NCBI GenBank assembly: GCA_028278465.1
Contig: JANQEF010000014.1
Location: 1 to 9,544, forward strand
Length of the DNA stretch: 9,544 nt
Reading direction: 5' to 3'
Origin: Dehalococcoidia bacterium
GTDB lineage: Bacteria; Chloroflexota; Dehalococcoidia; Lucifugimonadales; Lucifugimonadaceae
Below are positions 1 through 6,296 of this stretch, one piece after another; position 1 is the first letter of the stretch, and each line of letters begins with the position of its first letter. Position numbers and translations under genes: made by a program. The notes below the pieces were generated by a model. It was not told the DNA's origin, made no database searches, and saw only the letters and a list, made by a program, of their open reading frames with translations.

Positions 1-577
1 TGCGCACATCCGAGACCCACATCGATTTCGACACCAGCCACGCCGGGAAGTTCGAGCAGCCGGCGTAGACGACCTTGCCCTGCCGGACGAGGTCGTCCAG
101 CGCTCGAAGCGTCTCCTCCACAGGCGTCTCGGCGTCCCACGAGTGACAGTAGTAGAGATCGATGCGGTCGGTCTGCAGCCGCTTGAGCGAGGCTTCGACG
201 GCGCGGACGATGTGGTAGCGGGACGCGCCGATGTCGTTAACTCCGGCGCCGACGCGGGACCGGAACTTCGTGGCGAGAACGACGTCGTCACGGCGGCCGT
301 TTGCGGCGAAGTAGTTGCCGATGATCGTCTCGGAGCGACCGTCCGAGTAGGAGTCCGAAGTGTCGACGAAGTTGATTCCGTAGTCGAGCGCACGGTCGAG
401 GATGGCGTGCGCCGTCTCTTCGTCGCAGCCGTACTGGTTGCCGTAGTTATCGGTCCCGATGCAGATGTTGGAGACCTTGACGCCGGTGCGGCCAAGCTTG
501 ACGTATTCGAGGGTGATGGAGCGCCTCCGTGGTGGTGAGGGGTTGCGGGGTTGCCGGTGCTGTGGCGGCCAAAGCAT
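1..577 (-). CDS. Aldo/keto reductase, N-terminal part (3' end outside window)
   Basis: Probable NAD(P)H-dependent aldo/keto reductase, a cytosolic TIM-barrel enzyme that interconverts carbonyls and alcohols. About 172 residues of the core family are visible. Counting from the family-like N-terminus (codon at 517), it opens with EYVKLGRTGVKVS and carries the catalytic tetrad Asp52 and Tyr57 (in VDTSDSY), Lys84 (in LATKF) and His125 (in YYCHSWD). VRQGKVVYAGCSNFPAW near the window edge is the usual strand-6/helix-6 region. It resembles the IolS/general-stress-protein-69 type; the substrate cannot be told. The first standard start is ATG at 577-575, which adds 20 Pro/Arg-rich residues untypical of the family and has no Shine-Dalgarno. 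An ATC at 517-515 sits 6 bases after a perfect GGAGG and matches the family start, so the true start is unsettled. The gene is last in a run of four minus-strand genes but is separated from the previous one by a 447-base repeat-rich gap, so it probably has its own promoter. Confidence 0.93.
   Translation of the reverse strand, partial: MLWPPQHRQPRNPSPPRRRSITLEYVKLGRTGVKVSNICIGTDNYGNQYGCDEETAHAILDRALDYGINFVDTSDSYSDGRSETIIGNYFAANGRRDDVVLATKFRSRVGAGVNDIGASRYHIVRAVEASLKRLQTDRIDLYYCHSWDAETPVEETLRALDDLVRQGKVVYAGCSNFPAWLVSKSMWVSDVR
524..528 (-). promoter_or_regulatory. Shine-Dalgarno GGAGG pointing to a non-ATG start of the aldo/keto reductase
   Basis: On the minus strand GGAGG occupies 528-524. 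Six bases later comes ATC (517-515), in frame with the reductase and only three codons before the conserved EYVKLGRTG. No ATG, GTG or TTG occurs in frame between the ATG at 577 and the conserved core. The site therefore argues either for rare ATC initiation or for a base difference from an original ATG. Confidence 0.45.
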
Positions 578-712
578 AACCGCGTTTGGGTTGGTTCGCG
601 GAGGTGGGACGAGTCGACGCCGGCAATTGTCATCCCGACCGAAGCGGAGGGATCTGACCGCTCGACTTCGATCAGGCCTGGCATGGAACGACACTCTGGT
701 AGGGGCGCGCCT

Positions 713-727
713 GCAAGCGGGCACCCG
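713..727 (+). repeat. 15-base direct repeat, copy 1 (copy 2 at 987-1001)
   Basis: GCAAGCGGGCACCCG occurs at 713-727 and again, identical, at 987-1001. The flanking bases differ on both sides, so the repeat unit ends there. The two copies bracket the hairpin cluster. Just before copy 2 there is also a small tandem repeat, AACTCGCG at 967-974 and 976-983. Confidence 0.7.
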
Positions 728-761
728 GCTGCGCCCGGTCCCGGCTGCCCTCGGGACGTTG

Positions 762-782
762 CCTTCTCCCAGCAGGAGAAGG
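762..782. repeat. Hairpin, 8-bp stem
   Basis: CCTTCTCC (762-769) and GGAGAAGG (775-782) are perfectly complementary around the loop CAGCA. No T tract follows on either strand. It looks like part of a repeat element rather than a terminator. Confidence 0.6.
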
Positions 783-798
783 GCAGGCTGAGGGAGAA

Positions 799-824
799 GT
801 CTCCACAACTCAGGTGGTGGAGAC
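799..824. repeat. Hairpin, 8-bp stem, 10-base loop
   Basis: GTCTCCAC (799-806) pairs perfectly with GTGGAGAC (817-824) across a 10-base loop. It is one of three tandem hairpins in this intergenic region. Confidence 0.55.
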
Positions 825-837
825 GTCGCAGCTTGTC

Positions 838-858
838 ATTCCGGACTTGATCCGGAAT
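838..858. repeat. Hairpin, 8-bp stem ATTCCGGA/TCCGGAAT
   Basis: ATTCCGGA (838-845) and TCCGGAAT (851-858) are perfectly complementary around CTTGA. This resembles the GTCATTCCGGACTTGATCC type of palindromic repeat that I recall as widespread in intergenic DNA of high-GC bacteria; copy number in this genome is unknown. Confidence 0.6.
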
Positions 859-1024
859 CTCGCAGGTGATTCTGGAAGCCGGTCAGATCCCTCCATTCCG
901 TCGGGATGACAATCGAGCGCCATCCTGAGCCCGTCGAAGGGTGGCGTCACCGACGACCCTCCCTCTAACTCGCGTAACTCGCGCCCGCAAGCGGGCACCC
1001 GAAGCCGGCAGGGATGATCACCTG

Positions 1025-2077
1025 CTAACCCCCAACCTCAACCCAGCTCTTCGTCTCCCACGCCCTGTACGCAGCATCCACGATCTCCGCCGCCTTCATC
1101 CCGTCAACGAAACTGGTCTCCACCAGCGATTGATCGCCCGCAAGACAGGCATTCACGAACCGCTCGTACGGCTGCGGGTACGCCGGCCCCGGCTCAAGCT
1201 CGCCGAGCGGACCCCGGGCGTCACCTGAGTAACCCTTGATGCCGTGACGGCCATCGGTGTGAATCACACCGCCCGAGCCCGAAACCTCGATCCGTGCGAA
1301 CGTCGTCCCGTCCGCCTCCACCATGCGCGTCACGAAGCTGGTGTGGGCGACCGCGTACCCGCCGTTCTCGAACTCCAGCAGGAACGCCGACGAGTCGGGC
1401 ACGTGAACGTCCATGCCTTCGGGCAAATCGTTGAACGGCCGGTGCTTGTCGGCCGTGTGCAGGACCGAAGTGACACGCGCCACCTCGCCGCCGAGAAAGC
1501 GCGCCATGTCGAACACATGGATCAGCTCGTAGACCGTCCCGCCGCCGGTCTCCGGCTTAAACCGCCACGAAAGGATCTCCGGCCGGGTGCCATGCTGGTT
1601 CGTCATGCCCCACCAGATGTTGGCGTGGATCAGGCCGCCAATGAAGCCGTCGTCGATGTAGCGCTTCATCCGGCCAATCGCCGTGTTGCCGCGCTGGTTG
1701 AAGTTCGTCGAATGGATCACCTCCGCAGCCTCGGCGGCGTCCAGCATCTCCCTGCAGTCGGCGGAGGTCAGCGCCAGCGGCTTGTCGCACAGGACGTGCT
1801 TGCCTGCCTTCGCCGCATCGATGGCGATCTGGCGGTGAGAATCGGTCGGCGTGATGATGTCGACGGCGTCGATGTCCGGGCTCGCAAGCATCTCGGTGTA
1901 GTCGGTATAGCCGGTCGAGACGTTCCACTGCCGCTGCATCTCGGCCAACTTATCGGGGTCGCGGCGCATGAACGCAACGACCTCGACGTTGTCGAGGCGA
2001 GCAAAATGCTGCATGTGGGTGTTGGCGAAGCCGCCTGCGCCGATGATGCCGACGCGCAGTTTCCGGGGTGAGGTCAT
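1025..2077 (-). CDS. Gfo/Idh/MocA-family NAD(P)-dependent oxidoreductase
   Basis: A complete 350-residue protein, the usual length for the glucose-fructose oxidoreductase/inositol dehydrogenase family, which oxidises or reduces sugars, inositols and related polyols in the cytosol. The N-terminal Rossmann fold shows the dinucleotide motif GIIGAGGFA at residues 10-18. The family's Glu/Asp-Lys-Pro motif appears as DKP at 98-100, with Lys99 the expected catalytic lysine. The substrate domain carries GGGTVYELIHVFD at 178-190, including the conserved His187 and Asp190. The start ATG (2077-2075) is preceded by AGGA 10 bases upstream. It lies 116 bases downstream of the ATPase gene on the same strand and upstream of the aldo/keto reductase, which may act on related compounds. 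The exact substrate cannot be inferred from sequence alone. The base composition matches the high-GC flanks. Confidence 0.96.
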   Translation of the reverse strand: MTSPRKLRVGIIGAGGFANTHMQHFARLDNVEVVAFMRRDPDKLAEMQRQWNVSTGYTDYTEMLASPDIDAVDIITPTDSHRQIAIDAAKAGKHVLCDKPLALTSADCREMLDAAEAAEVIHSTNFNQRGNTAIGRMKRYIDDGFIGGLIHANIWWGMTNQHGTRPEILSWRFKPETGGGTVYELIHVFDMARFLGGEVARVTSVLHTADKHRPFNDLPEGMDVHVPDSSAFLLEFENGGYAVAHTSFVTRMVEADGTTFARIEVSGSGGVIHTDGRHGIKGYSGDARGPLGELEPGPAYPQPYERFVNACLAGDQSLVETSFVDGMKAAEIVDAAYRAWETKSWVEVGG

Positions 2078-2087
2078 TGGCGAGATT

Positions 2088-2091
2088 TCCT
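2088..2091 (-). promoter_or_regulatory. Ribosome binding site of the Gfo/Idh gene
   Basis: AGGA on the minus strand at 2091-2088, ten bases before the ATG at 2077. It supports that start, which also begins directly before the Rossmann fold (KLRVGIIGAGG). Confidence 0.5.
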
Positions 2092-2193
2092 GCGATTAGC
2101 CTGTGCTGCGGTGAGGGAGCGACAGTCTACAGCAGGCGCGTTTGATGGCCTGTGAAGAGCTGATACGTGGAGGCGCGGCTACGCCCAAGTCCG

Positions 2194-3750
2194 CTATTGT
2201 TGACCGTTTTCCGCATCTGCCGATGCGAGGAAAGATTCAGTGTCCTGTTCAAGAGGCCCACCGGAGATCACATCACGGAGGCGAACCAGAGAGTAGACAG
2301 GCGCTTCTCGAATACCGACCCGCCTCCCCTGATCATCGGTTCTCCAAAACTCAACCACTTCTATATTTCGACGGCGAGGTTCCATAAAAACGGCTGCGTC
2401 CAGCGCGTAAGCCTCGAAGCGACCTTGTCGCCCACTGGCTGCCGAAGTATTAGCCTCGATCACGTGTATCAACTTTAGATCCATCAGTTGCTGGATCAGG
2501 TAGTGCTCATATTCATGGTTACCGATTTCATCTTCGGCGATAAGGAAGGCGGTTTTTCGTTTCTCGTTCAGACAAAAGGTGACAAGGTCTTGGAACAGTC
2601 TTTCAAGAACGGTCGTATCAGTCCCGACATCATTCCGCATACTCGTCAACTTCGTCTCGGTGAACCCACGCCTGGCTGCTCTATAGATATTACGAGGAGT
2701 GATGCGGCTTGCTTCCGGATTGCGTTCTCGAGCGTCCGTAATGGCCGCCACCAATATGGTTAGACAGTCGCGTGGGACTCCACCAGAAGCCTCAGTGAGC
2801 ACGGTCGGGCAGTCCGCGTTCATGTACTCTGCTACGAAATCATCTATCCCTACTTGCCTGCCGAACTGCGCAATGATGCTCATCAAGTAGGATTGTGTGG
2901 ACGAAAAATCTTCAAGAGTTCGATCTAGATCGATCGATTCCACGTCCTGTCCCAATTCCACGCCGATAGTTTGCTCTTCATACCGCTGAAGCGCAGTTCT
3001 GTATCTCACAGTACCGATCTTCAGATAAACATCTAAGCCGCGAGTTAGCCGATGGAGGTAATCGATGAGATCTGGCTGGACCGGTTGTCTGATCAAATAG
3101 AAGTCGTCAATGATCACTGCGAAATGAATGCTAGTATCGGATGTTACTGCATCTTGCAGAAGCGTCCGTAGCTCATGCAAATGACGTTCTAGGTAGTCTT
3201 GCTTTTCGGACACATACGTCGAAGTCAGGCTTCTGTTTTCGGCGACTGTCGGAGTGAAGGACCCGCCTACCCCCGCTGCACGTACTCCTATTTCAGCATT
3301 AACCGACCTACTTCGCTCTTGGACTTCAGTGACTTCCTTGATCTGCGCGTCATCTAGTAGCTTGTTGAAGTCACGTATGAGAGATTTAAGCCTGCTTTTC
3401 CTCAAGCCCAGTCTGTTTAGGATTGATTTATTAGGATCAGGAACGGACTCAAGAATACGTAAGACAATGGATATTAGTAAGTCTGGAAAGCCTAATATCT
3501 TGAATACGTCCGCATTGATATATATTGACCGCGTGCCATCTTTTTTTGATTTGCTGCGGTGATAGTGAACAAGCAGGCAAGACTTACCCGAGCCTCTTCG
3601 GCCAAACACGATTTGATGTTGCGAGGATGAGACTCTCGGCAAGTGACCAGCTATGTCAACGTACGTAGGGTCTTGGTTTTCATGGATGCGAAAGGTGTTT
3701 TGGATGTGATCGATCAGCTTGTCAAGCTCTTTATCTTCGACAGTCGCCAT
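2194..3750 (-). CDS. P-loop ATPase resembling ORC/Cdc6 AAA+ proteins, function unknown
   Basis: A 518-residue protein with a clear nucleotide-binding core. Walker A is GRRGSGKS at 50-57. Walker B is AVIIDD at 211-216. KIGTVRYRT around 244-252 sits where sensor 1 is expected, and GGVPRD at 323-328 looks like the sensor-2 region of ORC/Cdc6-like ATPases. About 150 residues separate Walker A from B, including a charged, helix-prone stretch (115-150 and 180-200) interrupted by a Gly/Ala patch (152-171). The C-terminal part (380-460) reads like a winged-helix domain. There is no signal peptide or membrane segment, so it should be cytosolic. The DNA is visibly AT-richer than both neighbours and uses codons such as TTA, AGA and ATA freely, which suggests recent transfer. 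It starts 11 bases after the glcD stop and may be cotranscribed with glcD. I cannot assign a biological role; related stand-alone ATPases could act in DNA or stress processes, but that is inference. Confidence 0.9.
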   Translation of the reverse strand: MATVEDKELDKLIDHIQNTFRIHENQDPTYVDIAGHLPRVSSSQHQIVFGRRGSGKSCLLVHYHRSKSKKDGTRSIYINADVFKILGFPDLLISIVLRILESVPDPNKSILNRLGLRKSRLKSLIRDFNKLLDDAQIKEVTEVQERSRSVNAEIGVRAAGVGGSFTPTVAENRSLTSTYVSEKQDYLERHLHELRTLLQDAVTSDTSIHFAVIIDDFYLIRQPVQPDLIDYLHRLTRGLDVYLKIGTVRYRTALQRYEEQTIGVELGQDVESIDLDRTLEDFSSTQSYLMSIIAQFGRQVGIDDFVAEYMNADCPTVLTEASGGVPRDCLTILVAAITDARERNPEASRITPRNIYRAARRGFTETKLTSMRNDVGTDTTVLERLFQDLVTFCLNEKRKTAFLIAEDEIGNHEYEHYLIQQLMDLKLIHVIEANTSAASGRQGRFEAYALDAAVFMEPRRRNIEVVEFWRTDDQGRRVGIREAPVYSLVRLRDVISGGPLEQDTESFLASADAENGQQ

Positions 3751-3758
3751 ATCGCCCG

Positions 3759-3763
3759 CCTCT
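3759..3763 (-). promoter_or_regulatory. Ribosome binding site of the ATPase gene, overlapping the glcD stop
   Basis: On the minus strand the glcD stop TAG (3764-3762) runs straight into AGAGG (3763-3759), followed by 8 bases and the ATG at 3750. The arrangement fixes the ATPase start and suggests translation in the same message as glcD. Confidence 0.6.
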
Positions 3764-5345
3764 AAACTTCATCGCCGCGGCCGGCGCGCCGTACCGAGTG
3801 CTCGGTGATGCCGTACGCTTCGCCGTGGTTTGCACCGCCGGGGAAGATCTTGCCGGGATTGAACCGCTCTGAAACAGTCGCAGCGCCCGGCTCGGCAGTA
3901 ACGGCATCACCGTCCGCCGAAGCAGCCGTTCCAACGGCAACAGGCTCCACCTCAGCCGGCCCCGGTCCTTCACCATGCTCGGGGTTGAGAAACGCCTCGC
4001 GCAGACCCTTCATCGTGTTCATGTCGTCGTCGGTGAACACCAGCGGCATGTACGCCTGCTTCTCGATGCCGATGCCGTGCTCGCCGGACAGCGCGCCGCC
4101 GTTCTCGACGCATATCTCCAGGATGCGTTCACCGGCCTGTATCACCTTCAGCACCTCGTCACGGTTGCGTTCGTTGAACAGGATGCAAGGGTGCAGATTG
4201 CCGTCGCCAGCATGGAACACGTTGCCGATCGTCAGGCCGAGCTCGGCGCCGACCGCGTTCACCTGCCGCATCACTTCCTGCAGCTTCGTACGCGGCACCA
4301 CGCCGTCCACAAGGTAGTAGCTCGGCGCAATGGTCCCGAAAGCGCCGATCGCGCCCTTCCTCGTCTCCCACAGCTTGGCGCGTTCCTCAGGATCGTCCGC
4401 TTCCCGAAGTTCGGAAGCGCCGTTGTCGTTGCAGATCTTCTCGGCAAGCTCCGACTGCTCATCCACCGCCTCTGTCAGGCCGTCGAGCTCTACGATCAGC
4501 ACCGCCTCGGCGTCCTCCGGGTAGCCGGGATGGTAGACAGGCTCGCAGGCGTCGATAGTGATGCGATCCATCATCTCGAGCGCTGCCGGCACGATGCCGG
4601 CGCCGATGATGTCCGATACGGTCTGCGATGCTGCATCGAGAGAGGTGAAGGCGGCGAGGATGGTGTGGATCTTCTCGGGGATCGGCAGCAGGCGAACCGC
4701 AACCTTCGTCACGATGCCGAAGGTGCCCTCGGAGCCGATGAATGCGCCTCGCAGATCGTAGCCAACGCCCTCACGGTTCGGCCCGCCGAGCCAAAGCAGC
4801 GTGCCATCCGCCAGCACTACTTCGATGCCGAGCACATGGTTGGTGGTGGTGCCGAGTGCCAGGCAGTGCGGCCCTCCGGCGTTCTCAGCCACGTTGCCGC
4901 CTATGGTGCAGGCCTTTTGCGATGAAGGGTCGGGAGCGTAGTAGAGACCAAACTGCTCGACATGGTTCGAGAGCTCGATGTTGACGAATCCGGGCTCGAC
5001 GACAGCGACCCTGTTCTCGACGTCGACATCAAGGATGCGGTTGAGCCGCGCCAGCCCGATCACGACCGAGTCGCGCAGCGGGATCGCACCGCCTGATAGC
5101 CCTGTTCCCGCTCCACGCGGCACGATGAAGGCGTCATGCCGGTTGGCGACCTTCACGCACTCGGCCGCCTCTTCAGCCGAGCCCGGCAGTACGACAACAC
5201 GCGGCGCGGCGCGGTCGATCGAACCGTCGTACTCGTAAAGCAGCAGGTCTTCAGGTTTCCAGACAACCGCGCCTTCGCCGACCGCTTCCTGCAGGTCTGT
5301 GATCAGCGACTGGCTGGCGGTCGCTTGCTGTGCGGTGGACATCAT
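3762..5345 (-). CDS. glcD: FAD-linked oxidase, glycolate oxidase subunit GlcD / D-lactate dehydrogenase type
   Basis: A flavoprotein of the vanillyl-alcohol-oxidase/PCMH fold that oxidises 2-hydroxy acids such as glycolate or D-lactate. The FAD-binding half has PRGAGTGLSGG at 76-86, CTIGGNVAENAGG at 146-158 and GSEGTFGI at 204-211. The C-terminal half has the family signatures HAGDGNLHP at 378-386 and GEHGIG at 421-426. At 527 residues it is longer than typical GlcD (about 460-500). The excess is a low-complexity Ala/Glu/Gly/Val-rich stretch at about 457-493, placed before the final RFNPGKIFP, with a further short tail after it. No glcE or glcF lies beside it, so it may be a single-subunit dehydrogenase or pair with subunits encoded elsewhere. 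Two consecutive ATG codons (5345 and 5342) could start it; neither has a clear Shine-Dalgarno. Glycolate versus D-lactate cannot be decided from sequence. Confidence 0.93.
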   Translation of the reverse strand: MMSTAQQATASQSLITDLQEAVGEGAVVWKPEDLLLYEYDGSIDRAAPRVVVLPGSAEEAAECVKVANRHDAFIVPRGAGTGLSGGAIPLRDSVVIGLARLNRILDVDVENRVAVVEPGFVNIELSNHVEQFGLYYAPDPSSQKACTIGGNVAENAGGPHCLALGTTTNHVLGIEVVLADGTLLWLGGPNREGVGYDLRGAFIGSEGTFGIVTKVAVRLLPIPEKIHTILAAFTSLDAASQTVSDIIGAGIVPAALEMMDRITIDACEPVYHPGYPEDAEAVLIVELDGLTEAVDEQSELAEKICNDNGASELREADDPEERAKLWETRKGAIGAFGTIAPSYYLVDGVVPRTKLQEVMRQVNAVGAELGLTIGNVFHAGDGNLHPCILFNERNRDEVLKVIQAGERILEICVENGGALSGEHGIGIEKQAYMPLVFTDDDMNTMKGLREAFLNPEHGEGPGPAEVEPVAVGTAASADGDAVTAEPGAATVSERFNPGKIFPGGANHGEAYGITEHSVRRAGRGDEV

Positions 5346-5377
5346 ACGTCTATTCTGCCACGCCGCTCTCGCTGCCC

Positions 5378-5393
5378 GCGGCGTTTACGCCGC
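5378..5393. promoter_or_regulatory. Perfect hairpin/inverted repeat upstream of glcD, possible operator
   Basis: GCGGCG (5378-5383) and CGCCGC (5388-5393) flank TTTA. The element lies 33-48 bases upstream of the glcD ATG, a position compatible with a regulator binding site or an RNA hairpin. In GC-rich DNA a 6-bp stem can also arise by chance. Confidence 0.3.
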
Positions 5394-5582
5394 AAGTCAA
5401 ACCGCAACCCACACCCGAAGCCACCGGCTCGCGTGCTGTTTTCCTGCCCGGCGCTAAGGAGACTTGGTAGATCACGCCTTCGCCCGGCCCGCCGGTAATC
5501 CACCTGACCGGCCGGCCGCGGCGAGGGCCTGAGCAACCGGTGTGCCACCGCGCGGGGTGTCGAACCGGGACCGCAGCGAACC

Positions 5583-5587
5583 AGGAG
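5583..5587 (+). promoter_or_regulatory. Ribosome binding site deciding the VTT-protein start
   Basis: AGGAG at 5583-5587, nine bases before the ATG at 5597. An in-frame ATG further upstream (5540) would add 19 polar residues and lacks such a site, so 5597 is preferred. Confidence 0.6.
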
Positions 5588-5596
5588 CCGTCTTTC

Positions 5597-6247
5597 ATGC
5601 AGCAGGTAAGCACACCGTCGGCTCCTGCTCCGGCTCTGGATCAAGAGGCTGAAGCGGTCGTAAGCCGGTCGGACCGGCAGAGCATCATCGCCAGCGCTAT
5701 CGGGATCATCGTGGTGATCGCGGCGATCGCCGGGCCGATTGTTCTGCAGCGCTACCTCACCTTCGACCCCGCCCTCGTCGCCACTTTCGGCTACATGGCC
5801 GTCTTCTTCCTGGGCGTTCTCGGCAGCATCACCGTCTTCTTGCCTGTGCCTACGCTGACGCTGGTTTTCGCAGGCGCAACCATCCTCAACCCTCTGCTGC
5901 TGGCTCTAGTGGCTGCCGCCGGGATAACACTCGGCATGGCAGGATGCTACGCACTTGGCAAGGCAGGGTCTCGCGTGGCGGTGAGGTCACAGCCGGACCC
6001 CGGCACTAGGCTTTACCGGGCGACGACGAGGGTGAGCCGCTGGTATACGCGCAATGTGACGATCACCTCGTTCTTCGTGGCTGCTCTGCCGAACCCGGTT
6101 TTCGACTACGCCGGATACTTCGCCGGTCTGACGGGGGTCAGCCAGGCGCGGTTCCTGGCCGCCACATTCGCCGGCAAGGTCGTGCAGTCGCTCATCGTGG
6201 CGCTGCTTGGCTACTACGCCTTCGAGCAGATCTCGCGGGTCTGGTAG
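5597..6247 (+). CDS. VTT/DedA-like (SNARE-associated family) integral membrane protein
   Basis: A 216-residue inner-membrane protein. After a polar N-terminus (1-28) come hydrophobic segments at about 29-51, 60-82, 84-96, 98-122, 155-180 and 185-207. FLPVPTLTLVFAG at 81-93 and ALPNPVFDYAGYFAGLTGVS at 163-182 fit the two re-entrant halves of the VTT domain shared by DedA, YdjX/TVP38 and eukaryotic VMP1/TMEM41; family members have been linked to lipid scrambling or undecaprenyl-phosphate recycling. The last block has Gly-x-Lys (193-195) but not the canonical DedA Arg pattern, so the protein is only DedA-like. The start at 5597 was chosen for its AGGAG site. The gene is divergent from glcD and convergent with the secreted-protein gene, with 49 bases between the stops. 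Its specific substrate is unknown. Confidence 0.83.
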   Translation: MQQVSTPSAPAPALDQEAEAVVSRSDRQSIIASAIGIIVVIAAIAGPIVLQRYLTFDPALVATFGYMAVFFLGVLGSITVFLPVPTLTLVFAGATILNPLLLALVAAAGITLGMAGCYALGKAGSRVAVRSQPDPGTRLYRATTRVSRWYTRNVTITSFFVAALPNPVFDYAGYFAGLTGVSQARFLAATFAGKVVQSLIVALLGYYAFEQISRVW

Positions 6248-6273
6248 GGCGGCGGAGCCTGGCGTGCGGCGAT

Positions 6274-6288
6274 CTGGCGAGACGCCAG
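6274..6288. terminator. Hairpin between convergent genes, possible bidirectional terminator
   Basis: CTGGCG (6274-6279) and CGCCAG (6283-6288) form a 6-bp stem around AGA within the 49 bases separating the two convergent stop codons. There is no T tract on either side, so termination efficiency is doubtful; the location is the main argument. Confidence 0.35.
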
Positions 6289-6296
6289 TACAGCCG

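Larger units (their letters stand above)
626..913. repeat. Long-range inverted repeat with arms at 626-660 and 880-913
   Basis: The left arm starts ATTGTCATCCCGAC and ends GGAGGGATCTGACCG. The right arm, read on the minus strand, has the same first 14 and last 15 bases; the middle differs by two substitutions and one missing base. That is about 32 of 35 positions shared by two copies in opposite orientation roughly 220 bases apart. The sequence type (GTCATCCCGAC...GAGGGATCTG) resembles short dispersed repeats that I recall from intergenic regions of other high-GC genomes; this recollection was not checked. Confidence 0.75.
578..1024. other. Repeat-rich intergenic region, no gene
   Basis: No reading frame here looks like a protein; the short open frames are low-complexity and overlap one another. 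Instead there are several inverted repeats within 300 bases (626-660 with 880-913, 762-782, 799-824, 838-858) and a 15-base direct repeat (713-727 and 987-1001). None of the hairpins is followed by a T tract, so they are not textbook terminators, although they lie downstream of the Gfo/Idh stop and could still slow transcription. The promoter of the aldo/keto reductase should lie here, but I could not pick it out. Confidence 0.7.
5346..5596. other. Divergent intergenic region between glcD and the VTT-protein gene
   Basis: A 251-base, very GC-rich spacer that must hold promoters for both outward-facing genes. It contains a perfect 6-bp hairpin at 5378-5393 and an inverted repeat GCCGGT/ACCGGC (5491-5496 and 5507-5512). 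I found no convincing paired -35/-10 for the plus-strand gene. CAGAAT at 5357-5352 (minus strand) is a weak -10-like match 6 bases before the glcD ATG. No tRNA or recognisable riboswitch fits. Confidence 0.55.

Noticed and set aside
762..782. Hairpin as an intrinsic terminator of the Gfo/Idh gene
   Set aside because: It lies over 200 bases downstream of the stop codon and has no T tract on the minus strand, so it is better explained as part of the repeat cluster.
1244..2071. Long open frame (275 codons) on the plus strand
   Set aside because: It lies wholly antisense to the well-supported Gfo/Idh gene, is rich in His/Arg/Val as expected of a reverse-frame shadow in GC-rich DNA, and shows no domain signature.
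3975..4925. Long open frame (316 codons) on the plus strand
   Set aside because: It is antisense to glcD, whose motifs are unmistakable on the other strand; its composition is that of a shadow frame.
5525..5565. Resemblance to a SAM-type riboswitch core (GAGCAACC followed by GTGCCACC)
   Set aside because: Only two short blocks resemble the consensus; the other conserved segments and a closing P1 stem are absent, and the downstream membrane-protein gene is not a methionine/SAM gene.
5545..5575. Possible tRNA T-arm on the minus strand (GGTTCGACA)
   Set aside because: The flanking bases do not form the 5-bp T stem and no acceptor or anticodon arm could be found around it.
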